From the NCBI GenBank assembly GCA_030068075.1, contig CM057841.1, positions 45,177,030 to 45,241,029 on the forward strand: a stretch of DNA of 64,000 nucleotides. The letters are read 5' to 3'. The position numbers and the translations under genes were made by a program. The stretch's first letter is position 1. Every line of letters starts with the position of its first letter. Positions 22,050-32,905 of the stretch are shown here, piece by piece. Below the pieces are notes generated by a model. That model saw only the letters and a program-made list of their open reading frames with translations, searched no databases and had not been told where the DNA came from. The stretch comes from Paguma larvata. Lineage: Eukaryota; Chordata; Mammalia; Carnivora; Viverridae.

Positions 22050-22592
22050 TAAATCATCCCAAAATGAAGTTTTTTCTTTGTTTATCTCAAAATAGGAAAC
22101 ATTTCAAATATACAGGCGATAGATACCATATATCCACCACCCAGATAATAAATTCAACATTTCCCTATATTTGTTCATATTTTTTAGAAAGATTTAAGAC
22201 ATTACACATAACACTGAAGTCTCATGTCCTATCCTTTCTTCCTTTCTCCCTCCCCATAGTAACTACTGTCTTAAAGTTGAAGTATAACATCCCATGTTTG
22301 TGTTTATACTGTTACCACATGTATGTATAATGTTGTTTGGATTTGCGTTTTCCTATTAGTAGCAAGTTTGAATACCTTTTCAGATACTTATTAACCATTC
22401 CAGTTTCTCTTCTGTTTATTTCCTTTGGCTACTTTTTTCATTTGGGTTGTTTATATCTTTTGTTAGTCCTTCATATATTTTGGATACAAATCTATTGTTG
22501 TTTATACGTGTTGCAAATATCTCCTCCCTGTCAATGCTTGTCTTTGCCTTGGTTTATGGCATTTACTCATCAGAAGTCTCAAGGACATTTGG
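22050..22592 (-). repeat. Old L1 3' region, antisense
   Basis: The sequence ccaccacccagataataaat, followed by ggctacttttttcatttggg and gtccttcatatattttggat, is the L1 3' part read in reverse. It is the landing site of the nested insertion at 22607-23356. Confidence 0.65.
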
Positions 22593-22650
22593 AAGAAATG
22601 GTTATTTCTTTTTTAAAATTTTTTAATTAAAAAATTTTAATGTTTATTTT

Positions 22651-22985
22651 TTTAAAATTTTTTATTGTCAAATTGGTTTCCATACAACATCCAGTGCTCA
22701 TCCAACCAGTGCCTTCCTCAGTGCTGTCACCCACTCTCCCTCCTCCCATACTCCCCCTCAACCCTCAGTTTGTTCTTAGTATTTGAGAGTCCCTTACGTT
22801 TTGTCTCCCTCCTTCTCTTTGTCTTTTTTCTTTCCCCTCTTCCCCTCCCCCATGACTTTCTGCTAAGTCTCTCAAAGCCCACCTATGTGTGGAAACATAT
22901 GGTATCTGTCTTTCTCTGTCCAACTTATTTCATTAGCATAATACCCTCCAGTTCCACTTAGCATGTTGCTACACATGGCCAGATT
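22651..22985 (-). repeat. Carnivore L1 3' end, severely 5'-truncated
   Basis: The blocks ttttattgtcaaattggttt, ccagtgctcatcc, cctcagtttgttctta and acttatttcattagcataat match the 3' untranslated region of a carnivore L1 in antisense. It sits inside a SINE tail. Confidence 0.8.
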
Positions 22986-23161
22986 TCATTCTTTATTTTT
23001 GACAAAGAGAGACAGACCATGAGTGGGGGAGGGGCAGAGAGAGAGGGAGACACAGAATCCAAAGCAGGCTCCAGGCTCCACAAGGCTCGAACTCATGAAT
23101 CCTGAGATCATGACCTGAGCTAAAGTCAGACACTTAACCAACTGAGGCACCCAGGCACCCC
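22986..23161 (-). repeat. Carnivore SINE body, split from its tail
   Basis: The sequence runs from tgacaaagagagacagacc to aggcacccc in reverse. The segment between ccaggctcc and acaaggctcg is shortened. Its tail lies at 22607-22650. Confidence 0.85.
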
Positions 23162-23356
23162 TTTAATTTTTTTTAATGTTTATTTATTTTTGAGACGTGT
23201 GGGAGGAGGGGCAGAAGGAAAGGTAGAGAATCTGAAGCAAGCTCCACACTGTCAGTGCAGAGCCTGATACAGGGCTTGAACTCATGAACCATAGATCATG
23301 ATCTGAGTCGAAATCAAGAGCTAGACGCTTAACCGACTAAGCCACTTGGGCGTCCC
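23162..23356 (-). repeat. Carnivore SINE, oldest of the nest
   Basis: The sequence runs from aatgtttatttatttttgag to ctaagccacttgggcgtccc. Its head end abuts the outer target-site duplication. Confidence 0.9.
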
Positions 23357-23370
23357 AAGAAATGGTTATT

Positions 23371-24530
23371 CCTGAGTTAATGGTGAGAATATGGGCGAAT
23401 TGTTGTTATTCTTTGTAGTTTTCTGTACTTTAAACACTTCTCAGGCTATAAAAGAATTTCTAAAGAAAAGTGGGAAGAAAAAGGAATAAAGATCATCTTT
23501 TTATTCTTCCTTCTGCTTTTCTATAATTTCCAAAGTTTTTGTAATAAGCAAATCTACAATGGGAGGGAAAACACCAAATCACTTTTTTTAAAGGTTTTGT
23601 TTTTAGCAAGCTTTATCCTAATATTGGGAGTAGTCAGTGTCACTTTAGAATCTACACTAGCTATCTTATGCATTTTTATATATATTCTTATTAATATATG
23701 CCCTAGTATACTAATAGTATTTACAACTTAGTAGGTGATGGGAAAGCCCATATTGTCCTAAAAATATCCCCCACTCAGATAAGTGGTTTAAATCTCTCTC
23801 ACGAGTTTGGATTCATGCAGGCATGAGTCATGGACAAGATATCAGTGGTATTGTTTCTTTAATTTCAAAGGAACAGAATATATATGTGCCTGTATGTGGG
23901 TGTGTATTCTGATATCCTGAATTGAGGTTACTGCTCAGAGACAATGGACACATTCAAAATTGGTAGAAATGAGGTATTTACTAAGATTAGATTGAGTTCC
24001 TCTTACAATGTGTTATCATTCATTGCACCGATATTAACAGTTGGGTAACAGCAGGTGTGAGTGGGTAAAATGACTCTAAATCACAATCACGTGGGGGAAG
24101 TTAGAAAAATTGTGCGTAGCATGGAAACCTTTTTACTTTTGTAGCTGTCTGAGCAAGCAAAGCTTGAGTTTCCAAATCTAGTGACAGATTTATTTTAAAG
24201 TAATTGAATAATCGGAGTTTTCCACTGTCAGAAACTTTTATCCACTTCATTACTTAGAGGATTAAAAGCACATTTGATCTGTGTTTTATGGAGCTTTCTC
24301 TTCCCAGGGACCCAGAGAGGGAACAACTGGGAACATATGACCCTGGATATTATGTGTTTCCGCTGCATCTGATTGAGCACAGTGTATCCTAGACTGCTGC
24401 CAAAAGTTTCAAGTCTGCCTCTCACCTCTATTGGCTCAGAATGACTGGGTTTCAGAGCTGGGGGAGAAAACCTTAGAAAGCACTGAATCCCTCTTATTTT
24501 ACAGGTGAAAAAATCAGGACATAATTTCGG
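23371..24530. other. Intergenic DNA, L1-like then unique
   Basis: Positions 23371-23590 resemble an old L1 3' tail (ttctataatttccaaagttt). The remainder to 24430 is unique AT-rich DNA with nothing recognised. A weak MIR-like piece (ttattttacaggtgaaaaaa) lies at 24440-24530. Confidence 0.45.
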
Positions 24531-24880
24531 CAGGAAGTAATAAAATTACACTTATACATATACTATATAACCCAGCAATTCCACTGCCGAGGGCTACCAA
24601 GGCGAGGCCCGAGGAGACAGTCGAAGACATTCATCGCAGCACTGTTTGTAACGGGAAAAACAAATTAGTAGGAAAATGGCTAATAAAACATAAAATAGTC
24701 ATACCACGAAGCACTATGCAGTAGATCAAAGGAATGAGCTAGATCTAAGTGGATAGAGGTGAAAAAACAGAGTGAAAAGTTGCAGAAACCTGTGAAAATT
24801 ATATGTATACAAAAATCCATCCAGCAATACTATTGTTAGGTGGGTACAAAATGAATGATATGCGATATGATGCTGAATAT
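24530..24880 (+). repeat. Old L1 3' region fragment
   Basis: The blocks acccagcaattccactgccg, attcatcgcagcactgtttg and gaagcactatgcagtagatc follow the order of the terminal L1 region. Confidence 0.65.
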
Positions 24881-24899
24881 AAAAATCTTCTAGAACGTG

Positions 24900-25085
24900 T
24901 AGAACTATGCTGTCCAATACAGTAGCTACTAGGCACCTTGTGGCTATTGAAGTTTAAATTAAGTAAAATAGCACTAGCCACTTTCAAGGGTTCAGGAGCC
25001 ACATTTGGCTAGGGGCTACTGCTCGGGACTGCACAGATGTGTACCATTCCCAGAATTGCAGAAGATCATGTGGCTAGGTAGTAGT
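24900..25085. repeat. hAT-type DNA transposon fossil
   Basis: The blocks actatgctgtccaatacagt, gtagctactaggcaccttgtg and gccacatttggctaggggct resemble a non-autonomous hAT family with CAGxGCTGTCCAATA termini. The exact family name is uncertain. Confidence 0.5.
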
Positions 25086-25204
25086 AACCAAAACAGTTGT
25101 CAGAAGATCACTACTGGAATGTTCTTGACATGAGGGCTCATTTGGGTCATTTGGGAATGGATGAATGGATGGATAGATGGATGGATCCATTCATTTATTC
25201 ATTC

Positions 25205-25810
25205 ATAATAATGTAATTAGCACAGAGTAAGCCCTGGATTCAGCCATTGGGAAACAAAGTTCAGTTGGATGCCACCCCGGCCCCAGAGGACAGGCTAGAC
25301 AAGTGCCAGTCATCAACTATTCACTTAATACCTTTTCTGTGGCCAACCCTGTGTGAGGCCTAAGGTCAGTGGCGAACCAAACAAAGTACCTGACCTCACG
25401 GAACTCGTAATCCACAGCAGGCTTCTCAACACTGTGGACATCCTGATGGGTACTTCTTTGTTATGGGAGCTGTTCTGTATGCCATAGGATGTTTAATAGC
25501 ATCCCTGGCCTCTACTTACTAAATACCAGCAGGACCCACCTCTATTGTGATACCCAAAAATGTCTTCAGATAGTGCCAAATGTCCCCTGGGGGACAAAAT
25601 TGCCACCATGAGAGCCACAGGGAAAGAGAGACATTAATCTAATCATAACAAGTTATCTAAACGATAACAAATGTGCTGACCGCTGTGCTGGGGACATGCG
25701 GGATGCTTTGAAAGTCTTTATCAGGACCTGACCTAATCTTTAAGGGGTACATAGGGACGCTTCCCTGAGGCTGTGATAATATTGCCTGCTCTGTTAGCCT
25801 GCTCTGTTAG
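25205..25810 (-). repeat. L2-type LINE fragment split by MER5A-like element
   Basis: The flanks at 25205-25414 (agcacagagtaagccctgga, gtgtgaggcctaaggtcagt) and 25623-25810 (tgctgaccgctgtgctggg, cgcttccctgaggctgtgat) resemble L2 antisense sequence. The MER5A-like copy lies between them. Confidence 0.5.
25415..25622 (-). repeat. MER5A-like hAT transposon fossil
   Basis: The order of caggatgtttaatagcatcc, ctggcctctacttactaaat, caaatgtcccctgggggaca and aaaattgccaccatgagagc matches reverse MER5A. Confidence 0.75.
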
Positions 25811-26430
25811 CCAAGCACGGACAGAACTTGCCTGCCATGGACACGGTTCTGAATGACTAAGTCCATGTCAACGGTCAGGGGCGAAGCAAGGGAGATGTTC
25901 AAGGGCAGAGATACCAGGTTTCTCTAGGAGAGGTAAGGTAAACTGGATTTTGATGCATAGTTATCCATATCAGCGCCTACTATCTAAAGCTCGGTCAACT
26001 GGCACGGCTTGGGCAGGTTGCCATGAACTTAAGACAAAACCAGCTGGGAAGAAAAAAGGAGACCAGTTACGGGTCCCGTCTTCTTCATCAGAGATCGAAA
26101 GTCATAAGTAAAAAAGCATAGTGAGAACAGGATTTATATTTCTGATTCGTCCAAGAATTTGGACAAAACCTCCCTCTGTTCTACTCCATTACACTAAAAA
26201 TAAACCTAGTAGAGAGAAACGGAAGATACTTGTTAGATTACCAAATACCTCCCTCCCCAGTGGCCACGGTGGTTGGGAGTCTCCCATTGGAAGATGTAAT
26301 CAGGCCTTTAACCATTCCTTTCCTTAATGAGGCCAAAAGGGACTCCTCGGAGCTAAGACATTTTAATATTTTGAGAATTGTGTTTACTTTAACTTCTTCG
26401 TTTTTTTCTCATCTAGAAAACAGTGGGCCT
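25811..26430. other. Unique intergenic DNA
   Basis: No gene or clear repeat was seen in this stretch. Confidence 0.45.
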
Positions 26431-26545
26431 GTGCTGTGAGAGAGGGAGCTTAGTAATCCCTTACCCTCCCTGTTTATTTTAAAGATGAGGAAACTTAAGG
26501 CCCAGAGAGGAGAAGCATCGGGCTCAAAGTTGCACAGATATTTAT
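26430..26545 (-). repeat. MIR-like fragment
   Basis: The core ttaaagatgaggaaactta, aggcccagagaggagaagc and ctcaaagttgcacagat is typical of MIR in reverse. Confidence 0.55.
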
Positions 26546-26696
26546 GATAGTCATTCTCAAATCTCTTAATCTCCTCTTTCCCTTACATTCAGGAACAACA
26601 AAAGACTATATAATATAATACAATACAATATAATATAATGTAGCATAATATAATATGTATTATATAACATAAAATTACATAATATAATATGTATAG

Positions 26697-26918
26697 GGGC
26701 GCCTGGGTGGCTCAGTCGGTTGGGCGGCCGACTTTGGCTCAGGTCACGATCTCACCATTCCCGAGTTCGAGCCCCGCATCAGGCTGTGTGCTGACAGCTC
26801 GGAGCCTGGAGCCTGCTTCTGATTCTGTGTCTCCCTCTCTTTCTGTCCCTCGCCTGCTCATGCTCTGTCTCTCTCTCTCTCAAAAAATAAACACTAAAAA
26901 AATATTTACAAAAATATA
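26697..26918 (+). repeat. Carnivore SINE, near consensus, perfect duplication
   Basis: An intact head (gggcgcctgggtggctcag), box B (gagttcgagccccgc), CT block and tail are present. It is flanked by tataatatgtatag at 26683-26696 and 26919-26932. It landed in a TA-rich low-complexity patch (26600-26695). Confidence 0.95.
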
Positions 26919-26934
26919 TATAATATGTATAGTC

Positions 26935-27270
26935 TTTTGTTGTTTTCAAATACAGGAGAATATATGTATTTATTATATAAATTCAAAAGTGATATAACTA
27001 AACACAAAATGGGTACACGATCCCGGAATGGAAAAAGGATAGTAATAGAAAAATAAGCGAGGTCTGAATAAAGTCTGAAGTTTAATAGCAATAACGCAAT
27101 GTATCAATATAGGTTTCTTAGTTCTGACAAATGTTCCATGGTTATGCAAAATGTTAACGAGAGGGGAAACTGGGAATGTAAGTAATGTCTGTACTATTTT
27201 TGCATGTCTTCTGTAAATCTTAAATAATTCCCAAATAATATTCTTATTTAAATGGTAATAAACTGTTAAC
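26935..27270 (+). repeat. Old L1 3' UTR fragment
   Basis: Sequence such as gtctgtactatttttgcatg and cttctgtaaatcttaaataa resembles the closing part of an old L1 3' UTR. Confidence 0.5.
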
Positions 27271-27271
27271 A

Positions 27272-27413
27272 GGGGCATCTGGCTGGCTCAGTCGGTAGAG
27301 CTTGCAACTCTTGATCTTGGTGTTGTGAGTTCAAGCCCCACGTTGAGTGTAGAGCTTACTTTAAGAACTTAATTAAAAAAAATAAAATTATCTTAAAAAA
27401 AGAAATAAAAGTA
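27272..27413 (+). repeat. Short-form carnivore SINE, first of four in tandem
   Basis: The sequence runs ggggcatctggctggctcag, tgcaactcttgatcttgg and cccacgttgagtgtagagc, then an A-rich tail. Confidence 0.92.
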
Positions 27414-27537
27414 GGGGCACCTGGCTGGCTCAGTCAGTGGAGCATGTAACTCTTGATCTCCGGGTTGTTAGTTCAAGCCCTGCACTGGATGCAGAGATTA
27501 CTTAAAAATAAAATCTTTAAAAATTAATAATAAAATT
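27414..27537 (+). repeat. Short-form carnivore SINE, second of four
   Basis: It starts ggggcacctggctggctcag at the end of the previous tail and ends in aaaataaaatctttaaaaat. Confidence 0.92.
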
Positions 27538-27538
27538 A

Positions 27539-27751
27539 GGGCACCTGAGTGGCTTAGTCAGTTAAGTGTCTGACTTCGGCTCGGGTCGTGATCTCAGGGT
27601 TCTGGGGTTCAGGCCCAATGTCAGGCTCTGTGCTGACAGCTCAGACTCTGGAACCTGCTTCAGATTCTGTCTCCCTCACTCTCTGCCCCTCCCCCGCTCA
27701 TACTCTGTGTGTCTTTCAAAAATGAATAAGCATTAAAACTTTTTAAAAATT
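27539..27751 (+). repeat. Long-form carnivore SINE, third of four
   Basis: The sequence runs from gggcacctgagtggcttagt to caaaaatgaataagcatt. It begins directly in the preceding A-rich tail. Confidence 0.92.
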
Positions 27752-27752
27752 A

Positions 27753-27968
27753 GGGGCACCTGGGTGGCTCAGTCGGTTAAGCGACCGACTTCGGCTCAGG
27801 TCATGATCTCACTGTGTGGGCTCGGGCCCGACATCAGACTCTGTGCTGACAGCTCAGAATCTGGAGCCTGCTTCAGATTCTGTCTCCCTCTCTCTCTACC
27901 CCTCCCCTGCTCACGCTCTGTCTCTATGTCTCTTGAAAATAAATAAATGTTAAAAAAAAATTTTTTTA
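27753..27968 (+). repeat. Long-form carnivore SINE, fourth of four
   Basis: The sequence runs from ggggcacctgggtggctcag to aaaataaataaatgtt. The box-B area is altered (gggctcgggcccgaca). Confidence 0.92.
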
Positions 27969-28117
27969 ACTAAAACTTTTTAAAAATTAATAAATAAAAA
28001 ATTGTAAATAAAAAAGTAAAAATAAATATAATAAAGTAATAAACAAGTTCAAACAAAATAGAAGTGTTTAAAGAACAACAACAAAAAAGGAGCCTTGTAA
28101 TTCTGCCCCTAAATTCT

Positions 28118-28350
28118 TTTTTTTTTTTTTTTTTTTTTTTAATTTTTTAACGTTTATTTATTCTTAAGAGACATAGAGACAGAGCGTAAGCAGAAGGGCA
28201 GAGAGAGAGGGAGATACAGAATCCGAAGCAGGCTCTAGCTCTGATGAGCCATCAGCACAGAGCCCGACGTGGGGCTCGAACTCACAGACCGTGAGATCAT
28301 GACCTGAGTTGAAGTCGGCCGCTTAACCAACTGAGCCACCCAGGCGCCCC
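28118..28350 (-). repeat. Carnivore SINE, near consensus, perfect duplication
   Basis: A long T run, GA block and gagccacccaggcgcccc head complement are present. It is flanked by ctgcccctaaattct at 28103-28117 and 28351-28365. The long pure T tail suggests a recent insertion. Confidence 0.95.
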
Positions 28351-28464
28351 CTGCCCCTAAATTCTAACCACGTTTAACAGTTCAGTGTCCCTTTCCAGGC
28401 ATTTCCTTTTATGTCTATTCAAATGCACAACAGTTTTTAAATATTCTATCGCATTTAACCTTTC

Positions 28465-28639
28465 TTTTTTTTTTAATTTTATAATAGTTTATTTTCAAAT
28501 TGGTTTACATATAACACCCAGTGTTCATCCCAACATGTGCCCTTTTTAATGCCCATCACCCCCTCTCCCCCCTCCCTTATCCCCCTTACCCTCAGTTTTT
28601 TCTTAGTCTTTGAGAGTCTCTTATGTTTTATCTCCCTCC
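28465..28639 (-). repeat. Carnivore L1 3' end, 175-bp insertion
   Basis: The tract ttttcaaattggtttacata, acacccagtgttcatcccaa, cctcagttttttctta is carnivore L1 3' UTR in antisense. It is flanked by cgcatttaacctttc at 28450-28464 and 28640-28654, so it is a complete but extremely 5'-truncated retrotransposition. Confidence 0.9.
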
Positions 28640-28654
28640 CGCATTTAACCTTTC

Positions 28655-28805
28655 AAACAATCGTATGAAGTTGGCCTTATAATGAAACGAGAAAAGGAAG
28701 ACTCAGAGGAGGTAAATAATTGGCTCAGGGTCACTGGTAAGTGTCTGAGACTAGATTCAAAGCTGACTCTACCTGACTGTCAATGCCATGCTGTTTCCAG
28801 AATCC
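28655..28805 (-). repeat. MIR-like fragment
   Basis: The blocks gagaaaaggaagactcagag, ggctcagggtcactggtaag and tgccatgctgtttccag are in reverse MIR order. Confidence 0.6.
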
Positions 28806-29489
28806 ACAAGGCTGTGCCCCGCACAAGAGCATCGAGCTCAGGAGATGAGTCAGGGCCTACTCTTGTGCTTCCAGGCACTTCCGCAAGGGCTGCATCTGCT
28901 TGGAGGGTGGGGTCCCCTTGACTGGGCATGAAGGCCCCACACGGACCAGCACCAGCCCGCCCCTCTCCCTCTCTCCTATGCCGACAGGATGGTGACGCTG
29001 GTCACAGCCATGGCTGTTGCAGAATACAGCGAGTGTGCTTTGGGATGTGTTTGGCACTGCCCGTGGTGAAGGATGGGAAGAGAGGTGTATTCTGAAACAT
29101 CAGGAAACCCACAGGCAGGCACTTCATAATACATTAGAGCAAGCCCGTAGCCTGCAGGTGATGGCGGCCCATGTTTGGGTCCTCTGATGTTAACCAATAG
29201 CGGAGGAGTCAAAACACAAAACAAGTTCAGTTCCCATCCCCAAAGCGATGTGCTTCGCTTGCCAGGAATGGAATTTTCACACATTTAAGGTCAAAGTGAA
29301 AATTCTGGGAGGGATCTCAGTGAATCATAAAGCCAGTCACCACGTGCAGGGGCTCTGAATAGGAGGAAATCGGAACAACAATATGCTGAGTTTTTCAACA
29401 TCAGCCTGTGGGCAGGTCAGGATCCTGGCCCTGTGTGACCTTCCCAACAGAAAAACCACCTTTGGTTATATGAGCAAAGCTGCATTTTG
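28806..29489. other. Unique intergenic DNA, moderate GC
   Basis: Non-repetitive sequence with scattered CpG. No exon-like open frame or RNA was recognised. Confidence 0.5.
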
Positions 29490-29703
29490 CATTTTTTTAA
29501 TGTTCACTTATTTTTGAGAGAGACAGAGTGCCAGTGGGGGAGGGGCAGAGAGAAAGGGGGAGACACAGAATCCAAAACAGGCTCCAGGCTCCAGGCTCCA
29601 AGCTGTCAGCCCAGAGACAGACTCGGGGCTCGAACTCACAAACCACGAGATCATGACCGAGTCCAAGTTGGATGCTTAACTGACTGAGCCACCTAGGCGC
29701 CCC
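29490..29703 (-). repeat. Carnivore SINE with duplication
   Basis: This is a reverse-oriented long form with three tandem copies of ggctcca near 29580-29600. It is flanked by agcaaagctgcattttg (29473-29489) and agcaaagctgcgttttg (29704-29720). Confidence 0.94.
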
Positions 29704-29814
29704 AGCAAAGCTGCGTTTTGAATAATTCTCTGGCAAAACGAACAGGGTTGCCCCTTAGAAAGATGGAAAGCTCACGGGGTATTAGCCTCACTCTGTGCAG
29801 AGCCCCACATCCGC

Positions 29815-29970
29815 GCTTTCCTATGCCTCTATGTGAGGGATGTTCTAGCATCATCCCCGTTTCACAGGTGAAGACACTGAGGCCCGCGGAGAGATGACTA
29901 AACTAAACTCCTACAACTACTAAGCAGCTGACAAAAGATTCTAATCCAGAAGTGTGTGACTCCGAAACAG
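29815..29970 (-). repeat. MIR fragment
   Basis: The blocks ccgtttcacaggtgaagaca, ctgaggcccgcggagagatg and actactaagcagctgacaaa are in reverse MIR order. Confidence 0.65.
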
Positions 29971-30339
29971 ATGTTTTTAAAAATGTTTCAGAGTGACTTT
30001 GCAAACAAACTATATATATTTTAATCTCTTAAACTTAAAAAAAATATCACTTCTACAGCATATGCTATCTCCACAGTGTGGTTTATGTTCTGAGACCAGA
30101 TGGTAAAATAAAAACCAACAGTCCTTTCCAGCACTCACTCAGATTCTGGCCATACTTTCCTATACTCAGGGAAGATCTGATACATTTGACGTAGTACCCA
30201 AGGAATGGACTCCACATTTCAAGTTTAGTTTAATGTGTTCGCATGGGACCTGGCGCTCTCTAAGATTTGCCCCATTCTCTCTTTAGTAAATACTGTGATA
30301 TCAACTAACATTACATTTAATTGTGAAATTGTCTTTTCC

Positions 30340-30445
30340 TAACATTTTAGTATAGAAATTTTTCAACCATATACACAAGGTGAAAGGATTTCATAGGGAA
30401 CGCCCATATACCTACCACCTAGACTCTGCCATAAACATTTTACTC
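30340..30445 (-). repeat. Old L1 3' UTR fragment
   Basis: The sequence aatttttcaaccatatacac, then cccatatacctaccacctag, resembles L1 3' UTR in antisense. Confidence 0.5.
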
Positions 30446-30464
30446 TACCTTTTTAATTGTTTTA

Positions 30465-30605
30465 TCTAGGTGCCAAGAACTTGGCACGCATCATCTAACT
30501 TAATCCATGAAAAACTCTCCATCGCTTGTACTGTTATTACTCCCATTTAATGGAAGAGGAATTTAAGGCTCAAAGAGTTAAAGTGACAGACAACAAGTTT
30601 GTCTA
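30465..30605 (-). repeat. MIR fragment
   Basis: The blocks acttggcacgcatcatctaa, cttgtactgttattactccc and aaggctcaaagagttaaagt are in reverse MIR order. Confidence 0.6.
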
Positions 30606-30829
30606 CAGAAACACTTCTCCAGTTATACTCACGAAGACGGAGACCAACCTGAGCTGAATTTAATGGAATTTTATTAGTTCAGTTAATGTTGGATATTTGT
30701 TTTCTGAAACCGACAAGGAGTTTCCAGATGTAAAACTTAATAAAAGAAGCCTAGATGCTGAATAGAAAGAGATCTGTTCTTATGGGTTTCATACTTGGCG
30801 TATTGATTTTTTTTTTTGACTAAAAAAAA

Positions 30830-30965
30830 AAGGTAAAGCAGAGATACAGGCCCAGAGATGTTCACTACACTGTTATTTAAAATGAGAAAATTTGGAAACA
30901 ATCTAAATGCCCCAAATTAGAAAAATGGCTAATGTTTTTGCCTCGTGGCAATATGTGTCAGTCTA
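30830..30965 (+). repeat. Old L1 3' region fragment
   Basis: The sequence gatgttcactacactgttat, then tttggaaacaatctaaatgc, is typical of the terminal L1 region. Confidence 0.65.
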
Positions 30966-31378
30966 GCACCAGACATCTGTGCACAACCCAATCGTAAGAT
31001 GACAGTCGGGAACCCAAACGCTAAGATCGCACATCACTCTCCCTGGCATGAGAAAATAACAGATTGAATATCAGAATCGGAAAGGCACAGAACTCCAGGA
31101 GGAAAGGATTTGTAAAGGGCACTATCATCTAGGCCTTTGGTTCAGTCCTGAAAAGCTTCATAGAAGGTACAACACAACAGAACATCACCAGCATCCTTCC
31201 CCGTGCACATATTTGTTGAGTGCTTATTAGATGCAGATGCTGGAGGTCCACTGGTGGAGAGACAAGGTTCCTATCTTAGTGAGGACGGCAGGCCGCGTGG
31301 GAAGTCATTGCCTTACCTGTACCCTGGGTTACATCAGATGACTGGTTTAGGAAAGACTTTCCTCTGTTAATACTTGGA
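30966..31378. other. Unique intergenic DNA
   Basis: No gene was recognised. A weak L2-like piece (tttgttgagtgcttattaga) lies at 31210-31290. Confidence 0.45.
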
Positions 31379-31565
31379 GCAGTGGTTCTCAACCAGGGGC
31401 AATATCCACACATCCCCACTCCCCAAGGACATTTGGCAACATCTGCACATACTTTTGATGGTCCCGACTGGCAGTGGTGGTGGTCGTGGCAGGGCCACTG
31501 GGATCTAGAGGACAGAGGTCAGCAATGCTGCTGGCCACCCGCAAGGGACAGCACAGCACCTCATG
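31379..31565 (+). repeat. MER5A-like hAT transposon fossil
   Basis: The sequence starts gcagtggttctcaaccaggg and continues with ggacatttggcaacatctgc, actgggatctagaggacag and gcaatgctgctggcc in MER5A plus-strand order. Confidence 0.78.
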
Positions 31566-32760
31566 TCAGTAGGGCTGAGGGTGAGAAACAGACTTCCAGA
31601 GACCCTAGGGATCCTTTCTTAGAAGCTACAGAGAAGGAAACCCGAGGGGGAAGGAGGTCCCACGGGAAGGTGGCAGCTACGTGGGCACACATGTGCGAGG
31701 GAAAGAGGATTTACCTGGGTGATTCCGGAGGTTATTAGGCAAAACTCTGGGTAGAGACAGTCTCAGTTTAGTGAGAATCCCACTCCAGAAGTTAATTTGT
31801 AAATTGCTTCTTTGGCATGTCTTGGGTCCCCTGCCTGCCTTCCTCTAGAAGGAGTCCATCTGGTGAAATGAAAGCTCTGGGTGATGAAAACAGGAGAGAT
31901 CTAGGTTAAATCCCAACTTGGCCATAACGAAAATCACTTTATTTTCCTGAGCCCCCATTTCCACTTTCGAGAGCTGGGGACGGAAATGCTCGCCCTCCAC
32001 CACAGAGATGAGAGCAGGTGTTCGAACGCGCCTGGCTCTCTGCAGAGGCTCAAAGGCGACGCTGTCATTTTTCCTGTTGGTGTGTTCACAAGGCATCGCT
32101 AGCCGGAAAGAGTGGTTACAAAACAGAACATATTTTTTTAAATAATAAATAAATGAAATAAAACAGAACATATTGTATGCATCCAATTTTGGCTCCAGCT
32201 GAATATTTGCCGAGAAAGTAGCCCAAAAGTAATTATATCGGATGGCTAACACAAATCGTCCCTGAGTGAGAAGACAGAACAAAACAAAACAGAAATAAAC
32301 ATATTACCTTTGGGGTTAGATAGTAAATACACGTTATTTAAACTCTTAGAAGTTATTTTTGCCAAAAGGTATTTTATGAAAAAAGAAAGCTATTCGGTGG
32401 TGTGAGAAATACCTTGGATACAACTGAAGCAGGAAAAGGCAAGGCAGAAATCATACAGAGCAGCGCTGTCTACAAGGTCCGTGCGGCTAGTCTGGAGTGA
32501 CATACGGTTTAGCGTAGAAACAGAAAGATCTCAGAGACTTGAAGAGATTGTGAAGCGTCTCATTAATAACTTTAATAGTGAGTACACGAGGAAACGATTG
32601 GTTGTTGTGTGAAATATAATGTTAAAGCGATTTTCCCTTTTTGTGTTCGTTTTTCTTGAACGAGGCTACCAAAACACTTAAATTACACGCGTGGCTCACA
32701 TTTGTGATTCACCTATTTCTTTTGAATAGTGCTGATATAAACAGTATAAGCTTGACTGTA
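31566..32760. other. Unique intergenic DNA
   Basis: No gene is supported. Sequence near 32460 (agcgctgtctacaaggtccg) may be a heavily decayed hAT terminus. Confidence 0.45.
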
Positions 32761-32905
32761 TTACCAAAGAAATGCAGAGAAAAAAAAAACAGAATGGAAA
32801 AGTACCAAACTCATGCCTATGGCTGACTCTAAATGGCAGGATTATGGGTGACTTTTTCAGCTTCTTTACACTTTTCTGTGTTTCCCTAACATTCTATAGG
32901 GTGCA
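32760..32905 (+). repeat. Old L1 3' end remnant
   Basis: The sequence gcaggattatgggtgacttt, then cttctttacacttttctgtg, resembles an L1 3' tail. Confidence 0.45.

Larger units (their letters stand above)
22607..23356 (-). repeat. Three-element nested insertion flanked by one duplication
   Basis: The perfect 14-bp repeat aagaaatggttatt at 22593-22606 and 23357-23370 encloses the whole block. Inside, in order, are a SINE tail (22607-22650), a carnivore L1 3' end (22651-22985), the body of that SINE (22986-23161) and a second SINE (23162-23356). The arrangement implies that the right SINE came first, the left SINE entered its T-rich tail, and L1 entered the left SINE's tail. Confidence 0.75.

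Noticed and set aside
26697..26780. tRNA-like sequence with A-box and B-box
   Set aside because: It is the tRNA-derived head of a SINE, repeated about 50 times in the window, and is not a functional tRNA gene.
27272..27968. Regularly spaced repeats that could suggest a CRISPR-like array
   Set aside because: The units are SINEs over 100 bp long with A-rich tails, in a vertebrate genome. There are no short direct repeats with unique spacers.
31382..31738. 118-codon plus-strand open frame
   Set aside because: Its first half is the MER5A-like transposon fossil at 31379-31565.
32460..32540. Possible hAT transposon terminus (agcgctgtctacaaggtccg)
   Set aside because: Only one end is faintly visible and no second terminus was found.
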